Part shown: in pieces, positions 8,821 through 18,853 of the stretch
Numbering within the stretch: position 1 is the first letter of the stretch
Layout: every line of letters begins with the position of its first letter
Assembly: GCF_030211955.1 (NCBI RefSeq)
Contig: NZ_JASODI010000001.1
Coordinates: 124,001-188,000, forward strand
DNA from: Corynebacterium frankenforstense
GTDB lineage: Bacteria > Actinomycetota > Actinomycetes > Mycobacteriales > Mycobacteriaceae
Reading direction: 5' to 3'
Length of the DNA: 64,000 nucleotides
The notes under the pieces: generated by a model
Database searches by the model: none
What the model saw: the letters and a program-made list of their open reading frames with translations, nothing else
Told to the model about the DNA's origin: nothing
Position numbers and translations under genes: made by a program

Positions 8821-9844
8821 CCGCCACGACATTCCCGAGACCGACGCCCGCGGCGCCGACGCCGGCGTCCACGCCGGCGCCCCGGCCGCCGACGAGCAGT
8901 TCTTCACCGCCCGCCGCGGCCAGGAGCACTTCATCGCCGAGGGCGACGAGGCGGGCCTCGGCGCGGTCGACGCCGTCGCCGACGAGTCCGCGCCCGCCTC
9001 CCAGTGGGTCGTCGCCTGGCAGTACCTGCGCCGCCGGCCCCTGTTCTGGATCTCCGCGGTGCTCATCCTGCTCGCCGTGGTCACCGCGGCCTTCCCGGGG
9101 CTGTTCTCCGGTACCGACCCGCGCGCCTGCGACCTGGCCAACTCCCTGGCCGGGCCGAGCTCCGGGCACCCCTTCGGCTTCGACCGCCAGGGCTGCGACA
9201 TCTACTCGCGCACCGTCCACGGCGCGCGCGCCTCGGTGTCCGTCGGCGTGCTGACCACCGTCGCGGTGGTCATCCTGGGCACCGCGATCGGCGCGGCCGC
9301 CGGCTTCTTCGGCGGCTTCCTGGACACCCTGCTGTCGCGCCTGACCGACATCTTCTTCGCCGTGCCGCTGGTGCTGGCCGCCATCGTCGTCATGCAGATG
9401 TTCAAGGAACACCGCACGATCATCACGGTCGTGGTCGTCCTGGCGCTCTTCGGCTGGACCAACATCGCGCGTATCACCCGCGGCGCGGTGATGAGCGTCA
9501 AGAACGAGGAGTACGTCACCGCGGCCCGCGCCCTGGGCGCCTCACGGATGTCGATCCTGCGCTCGCACATCCTGCCCAACGCCGCGGCCCCGATCATCGT
9601 CTACGCCACGGTCGCGCTCGGCACCTTCATCGTCGCCGAGGCCACGCTGTCCTTCCTGGGCATCGGCCTGCCGCCGACGGTGGTCTCCTGGGGCGGCGAC
9701 ATCTCGGCGGCGCAGGCCTCCCTGCGCACGCAGCCGATGGTGCTGTTCTGGCCGGCCATCGCGCTGGCGCTGACCGTGCTGAGTTTCATCATGATGGGCG
9801 ACGTCGTTCGCGACGCCCTGGACCCGAAGGCGAGGCAGCGATGA
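8813..9844 (+). CDS. Peptide ABC transporter permease (DppC/OppC family)
   Basis: Second membrane subunit of the importer. The 343-residue protein is longer than a typical DppC because of a hydrophilic N-terminal extension of about 60 residues (Asp/Ala rich, including a FFTARRGQEHF segment). The permease core follows, with an EAA loop AARALGASRMSILRSHILP near residues 235-253. The ATG lies inside the end of the previous gene, and the stop overlaps the following start (ATGA). The role of the extension is unknown. Confidence 0.93.
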   Translation: MPDRHDIPETDARGADAGVHAGAPAADEQFFTARRGQEHFIAEGDEAGLGAVDAVADESAPASQWVVAWQYLRRRPLFWISAVLILLAVVTAAFPGLFSGTDPRACDLANSLAGPSSGHPFGFDRQGCDIYSRTVHGARASVSVGVLTTVAVVILGTAIGAAAGFFGGFLDTLLSRLTDIFFAVPLVLAAIVVMQMFKEHRTIITVVVVLALFGWTNIARITRGAVMSVKNEEYVTAARALGASRMSILRSHILPNAAAPIIVYATVALGTFIVAEATLSFLGIGLPPTVVSWGGDISAAQASLRTQPMVLFWPAIALALTVLSFIMMGDVVRDALDPKARQR

Positions 9845-11595
9845 GCCACCCGATCGACAGTGAGTACACCACGCGCACCGCACCCGAGGGGATCACGAGG
9901 CGGGACCCGGACCCGGACACCCCGCTGCTCGAGGTCGACGACCTCCACGTCTCCTTCACCTCCTCGACCGGCGTGGTCGAGGCCGTGCGCGGCTTCAACC
10001 TGACCGTCTACCCGGGCCAGTCCGTGGCCATCGTCGGCGAGTCCGGCTCCGGCAAGTCCACCGCGGCGATGTCGCTGCTGGGCCTGCTGCCCGGCACCGG
10101 CAAGGTCACCGGCGGCTCCATCCGCTTCGACGGCCACGAGCTCGTCGGGCTCTCCGACAAGGAGATGCGGCACTACCGCGGCTCCGAGATCGGCCTGGTG
10201 CCCCAGGACCCGATGAGCAACCTCAACCCGGTCTGGCGCATCGGCACCCAGGTCGCTGAGGCGCTGAAGGCCAACAACGTCGTCCCGCACTCCGAGGTCG
10301 GCCGGCGCGTCGACCAGCTGCTCGAGGAGGCCGGCCTCGAGGGCGGGGGAGGCCGTGCCCGCCAGTACCCGCACGAGTTCTCCGGCGGCATGCGCCAGCG
10401 CGCGCTGATCGCCATCGGCCTGGCCGCCAACCCGCGCCTGCTCATCGCCGACGAGCCGACCTCCGCGCTCGACGTGACCGTGCAGAAGCGCATCCTCGAC
10501 CACCTGGGCCGGCTCGCCCGCGAGCACCACACCGCCGTGCTGTTCATCACCCACGACCTGGGCCTGGCCGCCGAGCGTGCCGAGCACCTCGTGGTCATGC
10601 ACCGCGGCCGCATCGTCGAGTCCGGGCCCAGCCTGGACATCCTGCGCGACCCGCAGCACCCCTACACCCGCCGCCTGGTCAAGGCCGCGCCCTCGCTGGC
10701 CTCCGCCCGTATCCAGACCGCCCGCGAGCAGGGCAAGGTCACCGACGAGATGCTGGCCAAGACCGTCGCCGCCGACGACGGCGCGGTCGACAAGGTCATC
10801 GAGGTCAAGAGGCTGACCAAGGAGTTCGACGTGCGCGGGCGCACGGGCGGCAGGAAGACCCTGCGCGCCGTCGACGAGGTCTCCTTCTACGTCCGCCGCG
10901 GCACCACCACGGCACTGGTCGGCGAGTCCGGCTCAGGCAAGTCGACGGTGGCCAACATGGTCCTCGGCCTGCTCCAGCCGACCGCCGGCAAGGTCTTTCT
11001 CGGCGGACGCGACCTCGACGAACTGACCCCGAAGGAGAAGTTCGCCGTGCGCCGCCGCATGCAGGTCGTCTTCCAGAACCCCTACGGCTCGCTCGACCCG
11101 ATGTTCTCGGTATACCGCTGCATCGAGGAACCGTTGACCACCCACAAGGTGGGCAACCGCAGGGAGCGCGAGCAGAAGGTCGCCGAGCTGCTAGACAAGG
11201 TCTCCCTGCCGCGCTCGGCGATGCGCCGCTACCCCAACGAGCTCTCCGGCGGCCAGCGCCAGCGCGTCGCCATCGCGCGTGCGCTCGCGCTCGACCCGGA
11301 GGTCCTCATCCTCGACGAGGCCGTCAGCGCGCTCGACGTGCTGGTGCAGAACCAGATCCTGACGCTTTTGGCCGGCCTCCAGCGCGACCTGGGCCTGAGC
11401 TACCTGTTCATCACCCACGACCTCGGCGTGGTCCGCCAGACCGCCGACGACGTCGTGGTCATGGAGAACGGCCGCCTCGTGGAGAAGGGCGGGGTGGACC
11501 AGATCTTCGACGCCCCCGCCCACGACTACACGCGCAACCTCATCGAGGCCGTCCCCGGCCTCGGCATCGAGCTGGGCACCGGCGAGCACCTCTAG
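9841..11595 (+). CDS. Peptide ABC transporter ATPase, fused DppD-DppF type
   Basis: Single 584-residue chain carrying both nucleotide-binding domains of the importer. Domain 1 has Walker A GESGSGKST at about residues 66-74, signature FSGGMRQR near 180 and Walker B LLIADEPTSALD near 200. Domain 2 has Walker A near 361, signature LSGGQRQR near 467 and Walker B VLILDEAVSALD near 488. Each domain carries the extra C-terminal oligopeptide-transporter segment (HPYTRRLVKAAPSL; HDYTRNLIEAVPGL). The start overlaps the permease stop (ATGA). A strong hairpin follows. Fusion of the two ATPases is common in actinobacteria. Confidence 0.95.
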   Translation: MSHPIDSEYTTRTAPEGITRRDPDPDTPLLEVDDLHVSFTSSTGVVEAVRGFNLTVYPGQSVAIVGESGSGKSTAAMSLLGLLPGTGKVTGGSIRFDGHELVGLSDKEMRHYRGSEIGLVPQDPMSNLNPVWRIGTQVAEALKANNVVPHSEVGRRVDQLLEEAGLEGGGGRARQYPHEFSGGMRQRALIAIGLAANPRLLIADEPTSALDVTVQKRILDHLGRLAREHHTAVLFITHDLGLAAERAEHLVVMHRGRIVESGPSLDILRDPQHPYTRRLVKAAPSLASARIQTAREQGKVTDEMLAKTVAADDGAVDKVIEVKRLTKEFDVRGRTGGRKTLRAVDEVSFYVRRGTTTALVGESGSGKSTVANMVLGLLQPTAGKVFLGGRDLDELTPKEKFAVRRRMQVVFQNPYGSLDPMFSVYRCIEEPLTTHKVGNRREREQKVAELLDKVSLPRSAMRRYPNELSGGQRQRVAIARALALDPEVLILDEAVSALDVLVQNQILTLLAGLQRDLGLSYLFITHDLGVVRQTADDVVVMENGRLVEKGGVDQIFDAPAHDYTRNLIEAVPGLGIELGTGEHL

Positions 11596-11609
11596 CCCCG
11601 GCAGCGCGA

Positions 11610-11641
11610 AGCGCCCGCCTCCCGGAAGGGAGGCGGGCGCT
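11610..11641. terminator. Terminator hairpin after the peptide ABC operon
   Basis: A perfect 14 bp stem (AGCGCCCGCCTCCC against its complement) closed by a GGAA tetraloop lies 15 nt after the ATPase stop. It has no T-tract. It sits between convergent operons and could serve both directions. Confidence 0.75.
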
Positions 11642-11683
11642 GTGTCGTGCACTACGTCGCAGGTCGGCTGCGTCGGTGGGGCA

Positions 11684-11720
11684 CGCGCGGCGTCGGCAAT
11701 TGAATTTCCGACGCTGCGCG
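11684..11720. repeat. Inverted pair of the dispersed GCGCGRCGTCGKMAATT repeat
   Basis: Left arm 11684-11701 and right arm 11703-11720 match in 16 of 18 positions as an inverted repeat with a 1 nt centre. Both arms match the short repeat seen elsewhere in this window. It lies between the ABC operon terminator and the malate synthase stop codon, where no gene is present. Confidence 0.7.
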
Positions 11721-11728
11721 GGGCCGGC

Positions 11729-13939
11729 CTAGGCGATACCCTCGCGGCGCTTGAACTCGCGGCGGCGGGCGTGCAGGATCGGCTCGGTGTAGCCCGACGG
11801 CGACTCGGTGCCCTTGAGGATCAGGTCCTTGGCGGCCTGGAAGGCGATCGAGTAGTCGAAGTCGGCGGCCATCTCGCGGTAGTTCGGGTCGCCCTCGTTC
11901 TGCTTGTCGACGACCGCGGCCATGCGCTTGAGCGACTCGACGACCTGGTCCTCGGTGACCACGCCGTTGACGATCCAGTTGCACAGCAGCTGGGAGGAGA
12001 TGCGCAGCGTGGCGCGGTCCTCCATCAGGTCGATGTCGTGGATGTCCGGGACTTTGGAGCAGCCCACGCCCTGCTCGACCCAGCGGACGACGTAGCCGAG
12101 GATGGACTGGCAGTTGTTGTCCATCTCCTGGCGCTTCTCCTCGTCGCTCCAGCCGGTGTCGGCGGCGACCGGGACGGTCAGCAGGTCACGCAGCGTGTCG
12201 CGGCGGCCGGCGGCCAGCAGCTCCTTCTGCACCTCCTTGACGTCCACGCGGTGGTAGTGGGTGGCGTGCAGGGTCGCGCCGGTGGGGGAGGGCACCCACG
12301 CGGTGTTCGCGCCCTCGCGCGGCTGGCCGATCTTCTCCTTGAGCATGTCGGCCATCAGCTCGGTCTTAGCCCACATGCCCTTGCCGATCTGGGCGCGGCC
12401 GAACAGGCCGCGGGCCAGGCCGGCGTCGACGTTGTTGTCCTCGTAGGCGATCTTCCAGGGCGCGGTCTGCAGGTCCGGCTTGCGCACCATGGCGCCGGCG
12501 TACATCGAGGTGTGGATCTCGTCGCCGGTGCGGTCCAGGAAGCCGGTGTTGATGAAAGCGACGCGGTCCGGGGTGGCGGCGATGCAGGCGTCGAGGTTGA
12601 CCGAGGTGCGGCGCTCCTCGTCCATGACGCCGACCTTCAGCGTGTCCTTCGGCAGCTCGAGCAGCTCCTCGACGCGGCCGAAGAGCTGGTCGGTGAAGGC
12701 GACCTCGTCCGGGCCGTGCTGCTTCGGCTTGACGATGTAGATCGAGCCGGTGCGCGAGTTGCGGTGCGGGTTGTCCTTGCGGGCGCCCGGGATGGCGCAG
12801 GCGGCGGTGACGACAGCGTCCATGATGCCCTCGAAGACCTCCTCGCCGTCGACGAGGATGGCCGGGTTGGTCATCAGGTGGCCGACGTTGCGCACCAGCA
12901 GCATCGAGCGGCCGTGGAGGCGGACGGTCGAGCCGGTGCGGGAGAAGTACTCGCGGTCGTCGTTGAGCTTTCGGGTGAAGGTGCGGCCGTTCTTGGTGAT
13001 CTCCTCGGTCAGGTCGCCCTTGTTCAGGCCGAACCAGTTGCGGTAGCCGAGGGTCTTGTCGGTGCCGTCGACGGCGGCCACGGAGTCCTCGAAGTCCATG
13101 ATCGTGGAGACCGCGGACTCCATGATGATGTCCTCGACGCCGGCCTTGTCGTCCTTGCCGATCTGCGAGGACGGGTTGATCATCAGGATGATGTGCAGGC
13201 CGTTGTTGCGCAGCACGATCGAGGCCGGGTCCGAGATGTCGCCGGTGAAGCCGCGGTAGGCGGTCTTGTCGACGAGCGGGTAGCACTCGCCCTTGACGCG
13301 GCCGCACAGGTGGCCCTCGAGGACGTCGTAGCGCTCGACGTCGGAGTGGCTGGCGCCGACCAGGGGCAGGACCTCGTCGAGGAACTTGCGGCCCCAGGCG
13401 ATGACCTTCTTGCCGCGTTCCGGGTTGTAGCCCTTGCCCTTCTCCGCGCCCGGGGTCTCCGGGATCGCGTCGGTGCCGTAGAGGGCGTCGTAGAGGGAGC
13501 CCCAGCGCGCGTTCGCGGCGTTGATGGCGAAGCGGGCGTTGAGGATCGGGACGACCAGCTGCGGGCCGGCGACGCGGGCGAACTCGTCGTCCAGGTCGGC
13601 GGTGCGGATCTCCACGCCCTCGGCGGGGGCGTCCTCGAGGTAGCCGATCTTGCGCAGGAACTGCTCGTGCTCGGCGGGGTCGGGCCGTCCGGGGTTCTCG
13701 CGGTAGTACTCGTCGAAGGCGCGCTGCAGCTCGTCGCGGCGGGCCAGCAGCTCCTTGTTGCGAGGGGTCAGGTCGCGGATGATGGCGGCGAAACCCTCCC
13801 AGAACTTCTCCCGGTCGCTGCCGATCTCGGGCAGCACTTCGTCGTCGATGAAGTCGCGCAGCACACGATCGACCTGGAGGCCTGCCACTTCGACGTAGTC
13901 GTAGCTGTCCGTCGTGGGGGACGGCTGATTCTGGGACAT
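11729..13939 (-). CDS. glcB: Malate synthase G
   Basis: Condenses glyoxylate with acetyl-CoA to malate, the second glyoxylate-shunt step, in the cytoplasm. The length of 736 residues matches the single-chain G-type enzyme that corynebacteria call AceB. Conserved blocks include [14 protein letters not shown] and, around the active site, [20 protein letters not shown] good ribosome-binding site (AAGGAG) precedes the ATG at 13939. It diverges from isocitrate lyase across a 508 bp control region, so both are probably co-induced on acetate-like carbon sources. The dispersed repeat pair lies just after the stop. Confidence 0.96.
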   Translation of the reverse strand: MSQNQPSPTTDSYDYVEVAGLQVDRVLRDFIDDEVLPEIGSDREKFWEGFAAIIRDLTPRNKELLARRDELQRAFDEYYRENPGRPDPAEHEQFLRKIGYLEDAPAEGVEIRTADLDDEFARVAGPQLVVPILNARFAINAANARWGSLYDALYGTDAIPETPGAEKGKGYNPERGKKVIAWGRKFLDEVLPLVGASHSDVERYDVLEGHLCGRVKGECYPLVDKTAYRGFTGDISDPASIVLRNNGLHIILMINPSSQIGKDDKAGVEDIIMESAVSTIMDFEDSVAAVDGTDKTLGYRNWFGLNKGDLTEEITKNGRTFTRKLNDDREYFSRTGSTVRLHGRSMLLVRNVGHLMTNPAILVDGEEVFEGIMDAVVTAACAIPGARKDNPHRNSRTGSIYIVKPKQHGPDEVAFTDQLFGRVEELLELPKDTLKVGVMDEERRTSVNLDACIAATPDRVAFINTGFLDRTGDEIHTSMYAGAMVRKPDLQTAPWKIAYEDNNVDAGLARGLFGRAQIGKGMWAKTELMADMLKEKIGQPREGANTAWVPSPTGATLHATHYHRVDVKEVQKELLAAGRRDTLRDLLTVPVAADTGWSDEEKRQEMDNNCQSILGYVVRWVEQGVGCSKVPDIHDIDLMEDRATLRISSQLLCNWIVNGVVTEDQVVESLKRMAAVVDKQNEGDPNYREMAADFDYSIAFQAAKDLILKGTESPSGYTEPILHARRREFKRREGIA

Positions 13940-14447
13940 CTCGCACTCCTTAAAGAGGGACGGGGTCAGTTCGGTGGGGGAAGGCTGGATGGTAGGACAC
14001 CATAGCCGGGTGTCTGTGTCCGAGTGCCTGATTCAGGATCATAAGTGAAGCAGGTCACGTACAAAAGGGCGGGGGTAGTTCGCAGCGTTGGCACCCCCGC
14101 TTATCGGACGGGCCTGAGGGTGGGCTTCGGGTGGGGTGACAGGTGGGTCATGTTGCTTATTTAGCTCGGATTTCGGTGATCGGTGCAGGCTGTCACTTTG
14201 GTAGTACGGGGGCGGCGGGAAGGGTAATACCAAAAACTTCGCAAAGTTAGCATGTGGGTGGGTCACCCCCGCGCACCGATTTACTCGGTCCGGAGGTTGA
14301 CGTGGGTCTCGGCACCTGCCAATCTGTGAACCACGCCACGCGGAGAGCGTGACGGCCCCGCAGGAGGGGCTCACCGAGATCCATCACCTTCGTTCCCCAA
14401 GGACTGAAGGTGTCCCGGAACATCACAAGTAAGGACGTGATCGAAAG
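13940..14447. promoter_or_regulatory. Divergent malate synthase / isocitrate lyase control region with RamB-like site
   Basis: The 508 bp carry no gene. At 14233-14245 lies AAAACTTCGCAAA, one mismatch from the RamB box reported for C. glutamicum acetate genes (AAAACTTTGCAAA). It is embedded in the near-palindrome AACTTCGCAAAGTT (14235-14248). Several C-runs and G-runs (around 14072, 14090, 14210) could serve as RamA-type half sites, but such short motifs are expected by chance in GC-rich DNA. I do not see a convincing GlxR site. An AT-rich part (14140-14250) probably holds the promoters. Confidence 0.55.
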
Positions 14448-15740
14448 ATGACCGAAACCGGCAAGGCCCGCACCGCTGCAGAGATCCAGAAGGACTGGGA
14501 CACCAACCCCCGCTGGGCGCAGGTGACCCGCGACTACACCGCCGAGCAGGTGGAGGCCCTCCAGGGCACCGTCGTCGAGGAGCACACCCTCGCCCGCCGC
14601 GGCGCCGAGATCCTCTGGGACGAGATCAACAAGGGCGACGGCCACTACATCAACGCCCTCGGTGCGCTGACCGGTAACCAGGCCGTCCAGCAGGTCCGCG
14701 CCGGCCTGCGCGCCGTGTACCTCTCCGGCTGGCAGGTCGCCGGCGACGCCAACCTGGCGGGCCAGACCTACCCGGACCAGTCGCTGTACCCGGCCAACTC
14801 CGTGCCGAACGTCGTCCGCCGCATCAACAACGCGCTGTCGCGTGCGGACCAGGTCGCCCGCCTCGAGGGTGACGACTCCGTGGACAACTGGCTGCGCCCG
14901 ATCGTCGCCGACGCCGAGGCCGGCTTCGGTGGCGCCCTGAACGTCTTCGAACTGCAGAAGGCCATGATCAACGCCGGCGCCGCCGGCACCCACTGGGAGG
15001 ACCAGCTGGCCTCCGAGAAGAAGTGCGGCCACCTGGGCGGCAAGGTCCTGATCCCGACCCAGCAGCACATCCGCACCCTGAACTCGGCCCGCCTGGCGGC
15101 CGACGTCGAGAACACCCCGACCGTGATCGTCGCCCGCACCGACGCCGAGGCCGCCACCCTGCTGACCTCCGACGTCGACGAGCGCGACCACGAGTTCCTC
15201 ACCGGTGAGCGTTCCGCCGAGGGCTACTACTACGTGAAGAACGGCATCGAGCCCTGCATCGCCCGTGCCAAGTCCTTCGCCCCCTACGCGGACATCATCT
15301 GGATGGAGACCGGCACCCCGGACCTGGGCCTGGCCAAGCAGTTCGCCGAGGCCGTCAAGGCCGAGTACCCGGACCAGCTCCTGGCCTACAACTGCTCGCC
15401 GTCCTTCAACTGGTCGAAGCACCTTTCCGAGGAGGATATCGCCCGCTTCCAGAAGGAGCTGGGCCAGATGGGCTTCGCCTTCCAGTTCATCACCCTGGCC
15501 GGCTTCCACGCCCTCAACTACGGCATGTTCGACCTGGCCTACGGCTACGCCCGCGACGGCATGACCTCCTTCGTCGACCTGCAGAACCGCGAGTTCAAGG
15601 CCGCCGAGGAGCGTGGCTTCACCGCCGTCAAGCACCAGCGCGAGGTCGGCGCCGGCTACTTCGACGCCGTGGCCACCACCGTCGACCCGAACTCCTCGAC
15701 CACCGCCCTGAAGGGCTCCACCGAGGAGGGCCAGTTCTAG
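14448..15740 (+). CDS. aceA: Isocitrate lyase
   Basis: Splits isocitrate into glyoxylate and succinate, the first committed glyoxylate-shunt step. The 430-residue product has the catalytic signature KKCGHLGG with the active-site cysteine at about residue 193. It also has [12 protein letters not shown] and the YNCSPSFNW substrate loop. The ATG is preceded by an AGGA 13 nt upstream, a loose ribosome-binding site. It is divergent from malate synthase and followed by a strong hairpin. All expected active-site motifs are present. Confidence 0.97.
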   Translation: MTETGKARTAAEIQKDWDTNPRWAQVTRDYTAEQVEALQGTVVEEHTLARRGAEILWDEINKGDGHYINALGALTGNQAVQQVRAGLRAVYLSGWQVAGDANLAGQTYPDQSLYPANSVPNVVRRINNALSRADQVARLEGDDSVDNWLRPIVADAEAGFGGALNVFELQKAMINAGAAGTHWEDQLASEKKCGHLGGKVLIPTQQHIRTLNSARLAADVENTPTVIVARTDAEAATLLTSDVDERDHEFLTGERSAEGYYYVKNGIEPCIARAKSFAPYADIIWMETGTPDLGLAKQFAEAVKAEYPDQLLAYNCSPSFNWSKHLSEEDIARFQKELGQMGFAFQFITLAGFHALNYGMFDLAYGYARDGMTSFVDLQNREFKAAEERGFTAVKHQREVGAGYFDAVATTVDPNSSTTALKGSTEEGQF

Positions 15741-15794
15741 GAATCCCCGGAACCGCCGCCTGACCGGCAGCACGACAGTGCGCCACCCGGCCTA

Positions 15795-15839
15795 AAGGAC
15801 CGGCCCGCCCCGCTTCACGCGGGTGGCGGGCCGGTCCTT
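15795..15839 (+). terminator. Terminator after isocitrate lyase
   Basis: A perfect 15 bp stem (AAGGACCGGCCCGCC and its complement) extends inward with further pairs around a TTCA loop, 55 nt after the aceA stop. It is flanked by A and T residues, so it could act in either direction. Confidence 0.8.
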
Positions 15840-15924
15840 CGCCGTTCGAGGGGAGTCCGCCGACTCGCCGCACGCGGGCGGTCCGCCGGACAATCGGACC
15901 GGTCGCCGAAGCACAGACCCCGAG

Positions 15925-15961
15925 ACATCTGAAGCACCTGAGCTATCTGAGCCATCTGAAG
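15925..15961. repeat. Four imperfect 9-bp tandem repeats in the rraA leader
   Basis: Units ACATCTGAA, GCACCTGAG, CTATCTGAG and CCATCTGAA follow in perfect 9 bp register and end just before the AGAGGAG ribosome-binding site of the next gene. No reading frame there looks coding, so this is untranslated leader or promoter DNA. Its period suggests slippage or a repeated protein contact. Confidence 0.6.
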
Positions 15962-15976
15962 TAGAGGAGCGCCACC

Positions 15977-16483
15977 ATGACCGAGAACATCACCTTCATC
16001 CCCACCGCCGACCTCGTCGACATCATCGGCGCCGAGGAGGTGCGCAGCTGCGACACCCAGTTCCGCCTCATCGGCGGACGCAAGGAGTTCTGCGGGCGCA
16101 TCACCACGGTGCGTTGCCACCAGGACAACGGCCTGGTCAAGAAGATCCTGAACACCGACAACCCCGGCGGCGTGCTCGTCATCGACGGCGGCGGATCGCT
16201 GCACACCGCCCTGATCGGCGACATGATCGCCGCCGCCGGCCGCGACCACGGCTGGGCCGGCGTGATCGCCCACGGCGCCTGCCGCGACTCCGCGGTCATC
16301 GCCGAGATGGACTTCGGCCTGAAGGCCCTGGGCACCAACCCGCGCAAGTCCGGCAAGACCGGCGAGGGCGAGAAGGACGTCACCGTCGGCTTCGGCGGCG
16401 TCGACTTCGTGCCCGGCCACTACCTCTACGCCGACGCCGACGGCATCGTCGTCACCGAGGAGCCGGTCGAGCCGAAGGAGTAG
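15977..16483 (+). CDS. rraA: RraA family protein (RNase E regulator / HMG aldolase fold)
   Basis: Member of the RraA family, whose E. coli member binds and inhibits RNase E and whose relatives are oxaloacetate decarboxylases or 4-hydroxy-4-methyl-2-oxoglutarate aldolases. The 168 residues match the usual length. The core motifs are [19 protein letters not shown] and [10 protein letters not shown], with a conserved Arg-Asp that in aldolase members binds substrate and metal. The aldolase-type Arg-Asp residues are present, so an enzymatic role cannot be excluded. It is a single gene with its own AGAGGAG ribosome-binding site. Confidence 0.88.
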   Translation: MTENITFIPTADLVDIIGAEEVRSCDTQFRLIGGRKEFCGRITTVRCHQDNGLVKKILNTDNPGGVLVIDGGGSLHTALIGDMIAAAGRDHGWAGVIAHGACRDSAVIAEMDFGLKALGTNPRKSGKTGEGEKDVTVGFGGVDFVPGHYLYADADGIVVTEEPVEPKE

Positions 16484-16568
16484 AGGCGGCCGGCTGAACC
16501 GGGGGAATCGGGGGCGGGCCCGGTGTCGGGGGAGGAGCCGGCCCGGCGTCGGGGAGGGGGACCGACGG

Positions 16569-18164
16569 TCAGCCGCGGGAGGCGTCTTCGGCGGCCTCGC
16601 CGGGCTCCGCGGAATGCCGGGCCTCGGCGGCCTCCCGGGCCTCGGCGGCCTCGGCGGCCTCGGCGGCGCGGACCTGCTCGGCCGTCGGCTCGTGGTCACC
16701 GCTCATGCCGACCTGCAGGTCCTTATCGGGGATCTCGTTGATCCGGCCCGAGTCGACCTTGTAGCGGTAGCCCAGGATCTCCGCGCGCAGCATGCGCGCG
16801 AGGAAGTAGAGCCCCAGCAGGTTCGGGATCGCCATGAGGAAGAACGAGGCGTCGGCGAAGGTGATCACCGCGTCGAGCGAGGCCGCCGCGCCGAGCACCG
16901 GGCCGATCAGCCAGACGGCCTTGAAGCCGCCGCGCACGGCCGGGCGGTCGCCCATGAGGTAGACCGCCGCCTGCTCGCCGTAGTAGCCGTACGCCAGCAC
17001 CGTGGAGAACCCGAACAGGGCCACGGCCACGGAGAGCAGGTAGGGGAACCAGGAGGCCACCGTGGCGAAGGCGGTGGCGGTCAGCTCCACGCCCTCAGCG
17101 TCGGCCCCGGCGCCCTCGTGGACGCCGGTGACCACGATCGCCGTGGCGGTGAGCATGCACACGAACACCGAGTCGATGAAGGGCTCCCACATCGCGACGT
17201 AGCCCTCACTGGCGGGCTTCTTCGTCTTCGACGCCGCGTGGGCGTAGCCGGCGGTGCCCACACCGGCGGCGTTGGAGAACAGCGCGCGCTGGATGCCGAT
17301 GACGGCCACGCCGACCACGCCGCCGGCCACGCCCTCGCCGGTGAAGACGTTGCTGACCATCGCCGCGAGCGCCTCGGGCACCGCGGAGACGTTCGCGCCG
17401 AGGACGGCCAGCACGCTGATCAGGTACACCGCGGCCATCGCCGGGGTGATCCGGCCGGTCCAGCGGCCCACCGACGTCGCGCCGCCGACGAGCACCGCGC
17501 CCATGAGCACGGCGATGACCACGCCGATGATCCAGTTGTGGTCCTGCAGCAGATCACTGCCGGAGCTGCTCGCGACGATCGCGGCGACCTGGTTGGACTG
17601 GAAGAGGTCCGCCCCGTAGAGGCCGAGGAGGGTGAACAGGGCGTAGAGCCAGGCCAGCGCGGCACCCAGGCGCGGCCAGCCGATGTCGCGCAGGCCGTCG
17701 CGCAGGTAGTACATCGGCCCGCCGATGACCACGCCGTCGTCGCGGATGCTGCGGTACTTCACCGACAGGGTGGCCTCGGCCATCTTCACGCTCATGCCGA
17801 CCAGGCCGAAGGCGGCGATCCACAGCGCGGAGCCGGGCCCTCCGACGGAGACCGCGACGGCCACGCCGGCGATGTTGCCCAGGCCGACCGTCGAGGACAG
17901 CTCGGTGGCCAGGGCCTGGAAACTGGAGATCTCGCCGGGGTCGGTCTTGGCGTTGAACCGGCCGCGGATGACCTTCAGCGAGTGCCTGATGCCCGTCACC
18001 GGCTGGAACTTCAGCCACACGGTGAAGAAGGCCGCCGCGACCATCAGCCACAGCACGATCAGGGGGACCCCGCCGAAGACGGGGATCTCCGCGAAGACGA
18101 TCGCGGAGAGGACGTCGGCCACGGGGCCGACGACTGACTCGACTAGCTCGTCAATATCTGGCAT
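16569..18164 (-). CDS. Alanine/glycine:cation symporter (AGCS family)
   Basis: Sodium-coupled uptake of alanine or glycine through the cytoplasmic membrane. The 531-residue protein has about ten or eleven hydrophobic segments. It shows the family region RGRFNAKTDPGEISSFQALA followed by ELSSTVGLGNIAGVAVA near residues 65-105, and GTAGYAHAASKTKKP later. The C-terminal tail (last 40 residues) is an Ala/Glu-rich low-complexity helix built from AEA-type repeats encoded by a 9 bp repeat, and probably lies in the cytoplasm. The gene is apparently monocistronic. Confidence 0.92.
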   Translation of the reverse strand: MPDIDELVESVVGPVADVLSAIVFAEIPVFGGVPLIVLWLMVAAAFFTVWLKFQPVTGIRHSLKVIRGRFNAKTDPGEISSFQALATELSSTVGLGNIAGVAVAVSVGGPGSALWIAAFGLVGMSVKMAEATLSVKYRSIRDDGVVIGGPMYYLRDGLRDIGWPRLGAALAWLYALFTLLGLYGADLFQSNQVAAIVASSSGSDLLQDHNWIIGVVIAVLMGAVLVGGATSVGRWTGRITPAMAAVYLISVLAVLGANVSAVPEALAAMVSNVFTGEGVAGGVVGVAVIGIQRALFSNAAGVGTAGYAHAASKTKKPASEGYVAMWEPFIDSVFVCMLTATAIVVTGVHEGAGADAEGVELTATAFATVASWFPYLLSVAVALFGFSTVLAYGYYGEQAAVYLMGDRPAVRGGFKAVWLIGPVLGAAASLDAVITFADASFFLMAIPNLLGLYFLARMLRAEILGYRYKVDSGRINEIPDKDLQVGMSGDHEPTAEQVRAAEAAEAAEAREAAEARHSAEPGEAAEDASRG

Positions 18165-18313
18165 TTAGAATCACCGGAAATTAAATCTGAGAATACGGTC
18201 ACATAAACGGTAACGCGTATGGCGGCCCGGGGCAGGGGGTAGGGGGCCGTACCCGGTTATTCCGGTGTGGTGCGGCGCCGGCTGGTGTGGTGGCGGCGGG
18301 GTGGTGGTCCGGG

Positions 18314-18847
18314 TCAGCCGGCGGGGGTGAGCACGACGTCGTCGGCCCACTCGAGCTCGATGCCGCGGTCGGCCAGCCAGGCCATCGGGTCGTCGGCGTG
18401 GCGGGTGATGCCGTCGACGGCCTCGAGCGTGGTGGTGATCGCCTGCTCGGCCTCCTCGCAGGAGATGAACCCGGCGGAGGTGGCGGCGGCGAGCTCGTCG
18501 ATGTCCTGGACGTCGACCGGGCGGCCGGCCGTCGAGATCAGGTCGACGTAGAGGTCCCGGGTGGACCACACTCCGCCCTCGGCCTCGATGGCGGCGACGT
18601 CGAAGTAGTACTCCTGGTCGGCAGGCACGCCGGGGCGGAAGTGGAAGATGTTGGCGCGCAGGTTCAGTTCCGGCAGCAGCCAGGACTCCAGGTAGCCGAA
18701 CTTCGGGTGGTCCGCGCCGCGGGCCATGTAGAGGCCGAAGTCGGTGACCCGGTAGGTGTCCACCTCGCGGAGGAAGCCCTTCGGGTCGGTGTTCGTGCGC
18801 GAGTCCGTGTCGAAGGTCTCGCGCTTGACGGGGTGCAGGTCAGCCAT
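18314..18847 (-). CDS. DUF402 domain-containing protein
   Basis: The 177-residue protein carries a DUF402 (FAU-1-like beta-barrel) domain, recognisable by RANIFHFRPGVPADQEYYFDVA and the acidic YVDLIS segment. The function in corynebacteria is not established. Relatives include nucleotide or RNA hydrolases that use clustered acidic residues and a metal. It starts 6 nt downstream of the stop of the exported-protein gene with a GGTGACC-type ribosome-binding site, so the two form an operon. The C-terminal half (about residues 115-177) is acidic and may be helical. Confidence 0.75.
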   Translation of the reverse strand: MADLHPVKRETFDTDSRTNTDPKGFLREVDTYRVTDFGLYMARGADHPKFGYLESWLLPELNLRANIFHFRPGVPADQEYYFDVAAIEAEGGVWSTRDLYVDLISTAGRPVDVQDIDELAAATSAGFISCEEAEQAITTTLEAVDGITRHADDPMAWLADRGIELEWADDVVLTPAG

Positions 18848-18853
18848 GGTCGG

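Noticed and set aside
14127..14150. Possible GlxR (CRP-type) site in the glcB/aceA spacer
   Set aside because: The half-sites GTGA and TCAT are 8 bp apart instead of 6 and the second half is mismatched.
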